In this document: positions 1-5,276 of the stretch, piece after piece
Layout of the letters: every line of letters starts with the position of its first letter
How positions within the stretch are numbered: the first letter of the stretch is position 1
Source of the DNA: Bacteroidales bacterium
Lineage (GTDB): Bacteria; Bacteroidota; Bacteroidia; Bacteroidales; UBA932
Assembly (NCBI GenBank): GCA_023230265.1
Contig: JALNXR010000158.1
Span: 1 to 5,276 of the forward strand
Length of the DNA stretch: 5,276 nt
Direction of reading: 5' to 3'
Notes under the pieces: model-generated
The model's input: only the letters and a program-made list of their open reading frames with translations
What the model was told of the DNA's origin: nothing
Databases searched by the model: none
Position numbers and translations under genes: made by a program

Positions 1-2742
1 AAAATTTTCCATACCGCACTCAACGATAACTTTTGCCTGGGATATATGGCTCCATTTTACGGGAATTCCAAGAAACATATCGCTGGTGCCCCATCTCCCG
101 GGTCCGAGAAGTACGCAGTCTCTTTTTTCCTGTTTAAGAATTGAATTCAACTGCCCGATCTCCTCTGCAATCTGCATGGTGAACGAGTTGTCAAAATTCT
201 CCTCTCTTACATAAATCATATCCGTTACACCTTCTACCAGACCGACTCCAAGTGCCTTTTCTGCATAAATAAGGGAATCCGAGGTGTCAATATGCTCCCA
301 GTCAAGAGATTTATTATCCTGACTTTCTGTAATAGGTCTGATCTGAAGAAGATTGAAAATGGCATCCTCTCCTTTAGGAACATCCATATTCACCGAAAAT
401 TCCAGTTCTATTGCCATGCACATCTCCCTTTGGCATATCTCCAGCAGGTAGGTGACAATCTCCGCCAGGGGCAGTGTGTCATATTTGAGTATGTGTGCAA
501 ATGTTATCACCTTTCTGCCTTCTGCAAGGCTGTTGTCAATCAGCATCTCACTCTGGGCATCCCATGTGGAAGCCACATATTTTATGTTTCTGAACTCTTT
601 GGTCTGATTGATATCAAATCTTTTGAGATTTATAGATTCGTCAATAGATGTCTTAAATTGCTCCGGCTGGAGATCAAGTGCATACATCTCATTCTGAGTT
701 TCTCTGAGAGCCATACTGTCGGTGGATAGCTGTAGAACATGCTTGGGGTGAGCCGGAGAAAACCGGAGTGTTTTACCCCCTTCAACCACCAGTCTGCCCA
801 GTCCGTAGGCAAGGTTTACAATACCCTCTTCCGGCTTTTCGTCTCCGATGGGATAATAATTGACTGACCTGGCAACACCGGAGATAGTGGGGAAGAAGTG
901 TCCTTTATCCTCAGTGCCACAGATATCCTGAATTACTACGGCCATCTTCTCCTCACTGATAAGATTGGATGTGGCCTGAATGTAGGTTTTGCTGGATGCA
1001 AAGTAGATGGAGGCATACACACTTTTAATGGCTTTGCCCAAAAGCCTGAGCATCTGATCCTGATTTTGAGTATGGGGAATCATATATGTGGAGTAGATTC
1101 CTGCAAATGGCTGATAGTGTGAATCCTCAAGCTTAGAACTGGATCTAACAGCCAAAGGACCTGTTGAGTATTCCAGAAAGAATCTCAGCTCATCCACAAG
1201 GGCTTCTGGAAGTCTTGAACTGACAAATTCCGAGAGAAGTTCTTCATCCGAGATATCAGCATTGATTACGTACTGCAGGCCGTTCTCCTTTATGAATTCA
1301 TCAAAGTAATCAGTTGCAACCACCACTGTTCTTGGGACCAGAATTTTAACCCCGGGATATTTATCTACCAGTTCGTGTTTTTGAATTATTCTGTTTAAAA
1401 AGGCTAGTCCTCTGGCTTTGCCTCCGAGTGAGCCCTCTCCCAGCCTTGCAAACCATATGTACTGGCTGTATGTTTTGGGATCAAACCTTGCGATTATGCC
1501 TTGTGCAATGATAATCCTGTATTCGATAATGCTCTGGACAATAAAGTGTCTCATTTGATCCAGTGTACTGAACTGATTTTGCCTTACATCCCTGATCTTA
1601 GTTGCAAGTGAGAATAATCCCCTGGAATACATCCATTTGGACAAACGGTTCCTGGATGTGTGATAGAGCAGTACATCAGAGGGAATCTCCATAAGAAGAT
1701 GTTCCATATCCTTAAGATCTTTTGCTCTCCCGATTATCTCTCCGTTCTTTAGATCTCTGAATACAAAATCCCCGAACACGAACTCCTCGCTGATATACTC
1801 TGTAAGCTCAATCAAAAGGGTTTTGGAATGTTTAAGTATAAATCCCACCCTCAACTCTGTGGCTGTGCTCCTTATAGCTTCCTGTGATGATTGCAGAAGG
1901 AAAGGCATATAGGGATCGTCACTCTTTATAAGTTTACACAAATCTATCCCGGCATCAAGCTTTTCTGAAGAGGAGGGATCATTTTTGCTGATCACAAAAG
2001 CCACATCAGATATAACACCTAACAGATTTTTCTTGTATTTCTCATATAGCATTACAGCTTCCAGGTAGTTTGTAGCCAGCAATATCTTGGGTCTTGCCCT
2101 CTTCCTCAGTTTTTGCTGTTGTTCATTTAGCGCCTCTTTGAGGAATTCGGCACTTTGAGCCAGTACAAGTTTGTAAATTGCAGGAAGATAGGTGGAGTAG
2201 AAACGCACAGAGTCTTCTACCAGCAGAATTGACTGGACACCTGCAGAAAGAATATCTTCATCGGCATTAAAGCGGTCTTCGAATAATTTAATTATTGCAA
2301 GAATCAGATCAGCATTGCCGTGCCAGCTGAAGATCTGGTCAATTGCAGTGCAATCCTCATTCTCTATTATTCTTGTGAGCTCTTTAGAAAAGTTGATAAG
2401 CAGTATAAAAGGGATATCCGGGTAATTGTTTTTACACCTCTTTGAGAATTCAAAAACTGTGGGAGTTCCCACATTGAACATACTTATTATCAGATCAAAA
2501 TCACTATCGTTTTCAAGCAGGGAGAGTGCCTCCAGATTGGAATTGGCCCAGACGAATGCAGGAGGATTGCTAAGATTGAGGTCCAGATACTCTTTGTAGA
2601 TCTGGTCTTCTATCCGCCCGTCCTCTTCCAGAATATAGGCATCATAGCTGCTGCAAATCATCAGAACCCTTCTGATGCGCTTTTGCATAAGGGTTTTGTA
2701 ATTAATACGGCTGCTTTTATTCTCTCCTGCTTTTATGTACAT
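1..2742 (-). CDS. Receiver-like/PEP-pyruvate-binding (PPDK-N, ATP-grasp) multidomain protein, C-terminus cut by window edge
   Basis: Reading the minus strand from the ATG at 2742 gives 914 uninterrupted codons to the left edge; an in-frame TAA at 2761-2763 and no other ATG between fix the start. Residues about 25-145 look like a receiver fold without its phosphorylation residues. Residues about 170-310 look like a second receiver with E176/D177, D246, S285/S286 and K304. A linker follows with FVFGDFVFR (321-329) and a YHTSRN..SKW segment (360-370). The PPDK N-terminal ATP-grasp domain spans about 430-805: GSLGGKARG (K442), AVRSSSKLED (R533), FAG (546-548), SGVARS (R625), YGLGRLVVEGG (646-656), ELEF (779-782), and LLQIRPIT (R802). 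A further block, GPGRWGTSD (880-888), lies beyond it. In PEP synthase these ATP-grasp motifs bind ATP and phosphorylate a mobile histidine domain. No histidine or TIM-barrel domain is visible after the ATP-grasp domain, so this is not a standard PpsA. The substrate is unknown. It is probably cytosolic, as no signal peptide or membrane segment is seen. It lies 53 bp after the dehydrogenase gene and may share its transcript. Confidence 0.88.
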   Translation of the reverse strand, partial: MYIKAGENKSSRINYKTLMQKRIRRVLMICSSYDAYILEEDGRIEDQIYKEYLDLNLSNPPAFVWANSNLEALSLLENDSDFDLIISMFNVGTPTVFEFSKRCKNNYPDIPFILLINFSKELTRIIENEDCTAIDQIFSWHGNADLILAIIKLFEDRFNADEDILSAGVQSILLVEDSVRFYSTYLPAIYKLVLAQSAEFLKEALNEQQQKLRKRARPKILLATNYLEAVMLYEKYKKNLLGVISDVAFVISKNDPSSSEKLDAGIDLCKLIKSDDPYMPFLLQSSQEAIRSTATELRVGFILKHSKTLLIELTEYISEEFVFGDFVFRDLKNGEIIGRAKDLKDMEHLLMEIPSDVLLYHTSRNRLSKWMYSRGLFSLATKIRDVRQNQFSTLDQMRHFIVQSIIEYRIIIAQGIIARFDPKTYSQYIWFARLGEGSLGGKARGLAFLNRIIQKHELVDKYPGVKILVPRTVVVATDYFDEFIKENGLQYVINADISDEELLSEFVSSRLPEALVDELRFFLEYSTGPLAVRSSSKLEDSHYQPFAGIYSTYMIPHTQNQDQMLRLLGKAIKSVYASIYFASSKTYIQATSNLISEEKMAVVIQDICGTEDKGHFFPTISGVARSVNYYPIGDEKPEEGIVNLAYGLGRLVVEGGKTLRFSPAHPKHVLQLSTDSMALRETQNEMYALDLQPEQFKTSIDESINLKRFDINQTKEFRNIKYVASTWDAQSEMLIDNSLAEGRKVITFAHILKYDTLPLAEIVTYLLEICQREMCMAIELEFSVNMDVPKGEDAIFNLLQIRPITESQDNKSLDWEHIDTSDSLIYAEKALGVGLVEGVTDMIYVREENFDNSFTMQIAEEIGQLNSILKQEKRDCVLLGPGRWGTSDMFLGIPVKWSHISQAKVIVECGMENF

Positions 2743-2795
2743 AATTTCTCTATCGTGGTGTTATTCCGGTGATATAGGAGATAATTCTTCGGGTC

Positions 2796-3641
2796 TTATT
2801 TCCTGTAGTCGTAAAAACCAATTCCGCTCTTTCTGCCCAATTGTCCGGATCTGACCATCTTGCGAAGCAGAGGGTGTGGCCTGTATTTGGGATCTCCGGT
2901 CTCTTTATGGAGTACCTCCATTATTGCCAGACATACATCCAATCCTATCAGATCGCCAAGGGCAAGAGGACCCATGGGATGGTTGGCTCCGAGTTTCATG
3001 GCTTCATCAATTTCATCCCTTGAAGCCACACCCTCTGCGAAAATTGAAACGCCCTCATTTACAAGAGGGATCAGGATTCTGTTAACCACAAATCCGGGAG
3101 CTTCATTTACGCTTACAGGAACCTTCCCTATCTTTTGGGCGATCTCAGTTACAAAGTTGTGTGTTTCTTCAGAAGTAAGCTGGCCTTTAATAACCTCCAC
3201 GAGCTTCATTAGAGGAGCGGGGTTGAAGAAGTGCATACCGATAACCTTTTCCGGCCTCTGTGTGGCAGAGGCAATCTCAGTAATTGACAAAGAAGATGTG
3301 TTTGTGGCAAGAATAGCCTCTTTTTTACAGATTGTGTCAAGGGTTTCGAATATATCATGTTTGAGCTCCATATCTTCAAGTACAGCTTCTATTACAAGAT
3401 CTGCCTCTGCAAATTCGTCATAGGTTATGGTTTCGGTAATTCTGTCACGGATTGAATCTGCATCTTTTTCCTCGATCTTTCCCTTTTCCAGTAACTTTTT
3501 AAGACTGTACTCAATATTTTTATGACCGGAGAGCAATTCGTTCTCAGAGATACCCTTCATTACCACACTGAATCCCGCCTGGGCAAAAGCCTGCACAATT
3601 CCGCTTCCCATTGTGCCGGTACCGATTACACATATTTTCAT
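2796..3641 (-). CDS. hbd: 3-hydroxybutyryl-CoA dehydrogenase
   Basis: This 281-residue protein has the usual length and layout of short-chain 3-hydroxyacyl-CoA dehydrogenases. An N-terminal Rossmann domain opens with GTGTMGSG (residues 7-14), and the C-terminal dimerisation domain begins around APGFVVNR (181-188). Family catalytic residues are present: S116/S117 in NTSS, H137 in [10 protein letters not shown]149 in LVEVI and N187. [15 protein letters not shown] (221-235) and the [11 protein letters not shown] ending are also characteristic. It interconverts acetoacetyl-CoA and 3-hydroxybutyryl-CoA in the cytosol with a nicotinamide cofactor. The ATG start places the glycine-rich loop at the expected distance from the N-terminus. 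It follows the hydratase gene by 53 bp on the same strand, which supports a shared role in butyrate formation or short-chain beta-oxidation. One oddity is that G30 stands where an Asp normally closes the second beta strand and holds the NAD ribose, so cofactor preference is uncertain. Confidence 0.95.
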   Translation of the reverse strand: MKICVIGTGTMGSGIVQAFAQAGFSVVMKGISENELLSGHKNIEYSLKKLLEKGKIEEKDADSIRDRITETITYDEFAEADLVIEAVLEDMELKHDIFETLDTICKKEAILATNTSSLSITEIASATQRPEKVIGMHFFNPAPLMKLVEVIKGQLTSEETHNFVTEIAQKIGKVPVSVNEAPGFVVNRILIPLVNEGVSIFAEGVASRDEIDEAMKLGANHPMGPLALGDLIGLDVCLAIMEVLHKETGDPKYRPHPLLRKMVRSGQLGRKSGIGFYDYRK

Positions 3642-3694
3642 AATCTATGTTTTTAATGGTTAATTATAAATTATTTATGACTTATTAAGAATTA

Positions 3695-4474
3695 TTATCT
3701 GTTCTTAAATTCAGCTTTTCTTTTTGAGATAAATGCGTTCATTCCCTCTTTCTGATCTACGGTATCAAAACACTCGCCAAAAAGATTTGTTTCGTTCCTG
3801 ATAGCATCCATGCTCTCCATATCCATGCCCTCCTCCATAGCCTTTTTAGAGTTCCTGACAGCGATGGGGGCCCTGGATGCAATTTCACCGGCCATTGAGT
3901 TAACCTTATCCATTAACTCCTCTGACTTTATTACACTGTTGACCAGCCCGATTCTTAAGGCTTCCTGAGCATCTATAATCATACCGGTGTAAATCAGCTC
4001 CTTGGCCTTTGCAATCCCGACAATTTTAGGAAGACGGTAAGTGCCGGAGAATCCGGGTGTTATACCCAGTCCGGTCTCCGGCTGACCAAATTTTGCATAT
4101 TCAGAAGCTATTCTGATATCACATGCAAGGGCAAGTTCACAACCACCCCCTAATGCATAACCGTTCACCGCTGCAATAACAGGCACCGGGAGTCTCTCGA
4201 TCCTTCTGAACAGATCCGATCCGAGTTTGCCGAACTCACTCCCGCCTCTGGAATCAAGCCCTGCCATCTCTGTTATATCGGCCCCGGCAACAAATGCCTT
4301 GCCCTCACCGGTAATTATTACTACATATATCTCCCGGTCATTTTCTATCCGGGAAACAGCAGAGTCCAGCTCTTTAAGCAGCTTGGTGTTGAGCGAATTA
4401 AGTTGTGAAGGATTGTTTATCTTTAAAGTGCAGATATGATCTGACACAGAAACTTTAATGTATTGAAATTCCAT
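3695..4474 (-). CDS. crt: Enoyl-CoA hydratase (crotonase, short-chain)
   Basis: This 259-residue protein is a full-length crotonase. AFVAGADITEM (60-70) and NGYALGGGCELALACDIRIAS (104-124) supply the oxyanion-hole positions, A65 and G110 by analogy with rat enoyl-CoA hydratase. Both catalytic glutamates are present: E113 in GGGCE and E133 in FGQPETGLG. That favours true hydratase activity over an isomerase or other crotonase-fold enzyme. The C-terminal helices (RAPIAVRNSKKA, then F..C/F..KEGM.AF..KRKAEF) are standard. It adds water to crotonyl-CoA to give 3-hydroxybutyryl-CoA, or the reverse, in the cytosol. It is the first gene of the leftward set and is followed by the dehydrogenase that uses its product. 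The ATG start lies just before the first beta strand, and the AT-rich leader has no Shine-Dalgarno match. The symbol crt reflects the pairing with hbd; a broader fatty acid oxidation role is possible. Confidence 0.94.
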   Translation of the reverse strand: MEFQYIKVSVSDHICTLKINNPSQLNSLNTKLLKELDSAVSRIENDREIYVVIITGEGKAFVAGADITEMAGLDSRGGSEFGKLGSDLFRRIERLPVPVIAAVNGYALGGGCELALACDIRIASEYAKFGQPETGLGITPGFSGTYRLPKIVGIAKAKELIYTGMIIDAQEALRIGLVNSVIKSEELMDKVNSMAGEIASRAPIAVRNSKKAMEEGMDMESMDAIRNETNLFGECFDTVDQKEGMNAFISKRKAEFKNR

Positions 4475-4495
4475 TTTTTCTATTTATTATCATTA

Positions 4496-4503
4496 CAAAA
4501 ATA
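4496..4503 (-). promoter_or_regulatory. Candidate Bacteroidetes-type -7 promoter element for the leftward genes
   Basis: On the minus strand these bases read TATTTTTG, an exact match to the TAnnTTTG -7 box described for Bacteroidetes primary sigma factors. It lies 21 bp upstream of the hydratase ATG, which would give a short leader of roughly 15 nt. No convincing TTG-type -33 box is found at the usual distance upstream. In such AT-rich DNA the match could arise by chance, so this is only a candidate. Confidence 0.4.
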
Positions 4504-4526
4504 TAATAAATAAAAGATAATAACTA

Positions 4527-4543
4527 TATTCATCTGATGAATA
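4527..4543. promoter_or_regulatory. 17-bp dyad (8-bp arms, 1-bp centre), candidate operator
   Basis: TATTCATC-T-GATGAATA is a perfect inverted repeat apart from its single central base. It sits 53 bp upstream of the hydratase start and 30 bp upstream of the CYTH start, within the divergent intergenic region. It lies about 24 bp upstream of the candidate -7 element of the leftward genes, so a dimeric regulator bound here could affect one or both promoters. The pairing is visible in the sequence; the operator role is inference, and no regulator gene is present in the window. Confidence 0.4.
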
Positions 4544-4572
4544 ATTTGAGTGAAAAAAATATTTTTTAAGAT

Positions 4573-5040
4573 ATGGCTTCCGAAATCGAGAGAAAATTTC
4601 TTGTAAAAGGTGAATTCAAATCAAAAGCATTTCATTTCACATCCATAAAGCAGGGGTATATCAGTTCTGATCCCTCAAGGGCTGTAAGAGTGAGAATTGA
4701 GGATGAAAAAGGATATCTGACTATCAAGGGAAAATCTGATAACTCCGGATTGGAACGCTATGAATGGGAAAGAGAGATCCCTGTTGAAGAAGCTTTTGAA
4801 CTCATAAAATTGTGTGAATCCGGACTGATAATCAAGACAAGATATTATATCAGGGAGGGGAGAAGCTTATTTGAGGTGGATGAATTTGAAGGTGATAACC
4901 GGGGACTTGTAATAGCAGAAATTGAGCTTTCCTCTGCTGATCAGGAGATTGATCTTCCGGAATGGATTGGAGCTGAGGTTACCGGAGATCCCCGTTATTA
5001 CAATTCATATCTGGTAAGAAATCCCTACTCCGGGTGGTAA
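4573..5040 (+). CDS. CYTH-domain triphosphate tunnel metalloenzyme, probable inorganic triphosphatase
   Basis: This complete 155-residue protein begins with the CYTH signature ExExK (E4, E6, K8 in SEIERKFLV), which puts the start at the expected place. Alternating charged residues that would line the beta-barrel tunnel follow: R39/R41 (VRVRIE), K52/K54 (TIKGKS), E64/E66 (YEWERE), R90, E101/D103 (FEVDEFEG) and E116/E118 (IAEIELS). The C-terminal EVTGDPRYYNSYL block closes the fold. The length and motifs recall the short Nitrosomonas europaea NE1496 enzyme, a metal-dependent tripolyphosphatase with a Tyr28/Lys85 pair; Y29 (QGYIS) and K88 (IKTRY) are the likely counterparts here. It would be a cytosolic enzyme hydrolysing a triphosphate. 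Class IV adenylate cyclase or thiamine triphosphatase activity is a less likely alternative. It is transcribed away from the acyl-CoA genes, and the next gene follows 72 bp later in the same direction. Confidence 0.9.
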   Translation: MASEIERKFLVKGEFKSKAFHFTSIKQGYISSDPSRAVRVRIEDEKGYLTIKGKSDNSGLERYEWEREIPVEEAFELIKLCESGLIIKTRYYIREGRSLFEVDEFEGDNRGLVIAEIELSSADQEIDLPEWIGAEVTGDPRYYNSYLVRNPYSGW

Positions 5041-5112
5041 GAGAGATAATCTTCCTGATTTATTGGATGAATGATTTAAAAATATTGATAAAATACTGAC
5101 TAGAGATAAATT

Positions 5113-5276
5113 ATGATAGATATTCTTGCCAGGGAGCACGACGACTACTCTTTTGAATTTAAAATAGGATACAGAGCCAGAAGTAAGGTTAAACTCAACA
5201 CCTTCCGGATGAATCTTTGGATTTTTATTCCGGCTGCTCTGGATATTAACAGGAGGACCTATGGCAGGGCTGATTT
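5113..5276 (+). CDS. Uncharacterised protein, N-terminal fragment cut by right edge
   Basis: An ATG at 5113 opens a frame that stays open for 54 codons plus two bases to the window end. The peptide begins MIDILAREHDDYSFEFKIGY and continues with a basic stretch (YRARSKVKLN) and then WIFIPAALDINRRTYGRADF. I do not recognise a named family with certainty. The WIFIP..LDIN.RTY pattern looks like a conserved Bacteroidetes protein of unknown function. No signal peptide is visible, and the short hydrophobic run around residues 36-42 is too short to be a membrane helix. It starts 72 bp after the CYTH stop with no terminator-like hairpin between, so co-transcription with that gene is plausible. No clear Shine-Dalgarno sequence precedes it, as elsewhere in this window. 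The frame's coding status rests on its continuity, spacing and start context. Confidence 0.68.
   Translation, partial: MIDILAREHDDYSFEFKIGYRARSKVKLNTFRMNLWIFIPAALDINRRTYGRAD

Larger units (their letters stand above)
4475..4572. other. Divergent AT-rich intergenic control region
   Basis: These 98 bp separate the leftward hydratase operon from the rightward CYTH gene and must hold both promoters unless transcription enters from elsewhere. The region is almost entirely A and T. It holds the candidate -7 box and the 17-bp dyad listed separately. It also holds a 14-bp palindrome, AAAAAATATTTTTT, at 4554-4567, just upstream of the CYTH start. For the rightward direction only a one-base-short variant of the -7 box, TAATTTG at 4542-4548, was found. 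No GC-rich hairpin or terminator is present. Confidence 0.6.

Noticed and set aside
292..729. Plus-strand open frame of 145 codons
   Set aside because: It lies wholly inside the minus-strand 914-codon frame, which has clear PPDK-N motifs here. Its own translation is Cys/His/Leu-rich with no recognisable domain.
630..1122. Further short frames at 630-812 (minus) and 898-1122 (plus)
   Set aside because: Both overlap the ATP-grasp coding region in other frames and show no family motif.
2743..2795. Possible terminator between the dehydrogenase and the long ATP-grasp gene
   Set aside because: I see no stable inverted repeat followed by a T-run on the minus strand.
2841..3423. Three overlapping plus-strand frames opposite the dehydrogenase
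   Set aside because: They are antisense shadows of hbd. The minus-strand product carries all the catalytic motifs, while these are Ser/Ile-rich with no domain.
4227..4439. Plus-strand frame of 70 codons opposite the hydratase
   Set aside because: It is antisense to conserved crotonase sequence, with no start context or motif of its own.
4554..4567. Palindrome AAAAAATATTTTTT treated as a terminator or operator
   Set aside because: A pure A/T palindrome in an A/T-rich spacer is likely by chance, has no GC stem, and lies just upstream of a start codon rather than after a gene.
5041..5112. Possible terminator or promoter between the CYTH gene and the next gene
   Set aside because: No GC-rich hairpin with a T-run and no TAnnTTTG match was found, so nothing supports a separate transcription unit.

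Overview
The window looks like chromosomal DNA of a Bacteroidetes-type bacterium, probably Bacteroidales-like. The reasons are AT-rich spacers, starts without clear Shine-Dalgarno sequences, a promoter element resembling the TAnnTTTG -7 box of that phylum, and a receiver/PEP-synthase-like fusion of a kind I associate with these genomes. The taxonomic placement is inference; there is no rRNA or other marker gene here.

Layout: three genes run leftward on the minus strand. In transcription order they are a crotonase-type enoyl-CoA hydratase (4474 to 3695), a 3-hydroxybutyryl-CoA dehydrogenase (3641 to 2796), and a very long open frame (2742 to the left edge) encoding a PEP/pyruvate-binding, PPDK-N-type ATP-grasp protein with two receiver-like domains at its N-terminus. 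This last frame has no stop within the window: 914 codons are visible and its C-terminus lies outside. On the other side of a 98-bp AT-rich divergent intergenic region, two genes run rightward: a short CYTH/triphosphate tunnel metalloenzyme (4573 to 5040) and the beginning of a protein I cannot name (5113 onward, cut by the right edge).

How the genes fit together: the hydratase and dehydrogenase catalyse consecutive reversible steps (3-hydroxyacyl-CoA to/from enoyl-CoA; 3-hydroxyacyl-CoA to/from acetoacetyl-CoA). They are the core of butyrate formation or short-chain fatty acid beta-oxidation. Thiolase and acyl-CoA dehydrogenase are not in the window, so the direction cannot be decided. The long gene follows after only 53 bp and may be co-transcribed, which would place a putative signal-responsive nucleotide/phosphotransfer protein beside C4 acyl-CoA metabolism. 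The CYTH protein keeps the residues associated with inorganic tripolyphosphatase activity in short bacterial members.

Most notable observations: the multidomain protein has one degenerate and one apparently complete receiver domain on an ATP-grasp domain; the dehydrogenase has Gly where NAD-binding homologues normally have Asp; and a 17-bp dyad sits in the divergent control region. No mobile element, CRISPR array, tRNA or rRNA was seen, and I see no clear evidence of a wholly new system.
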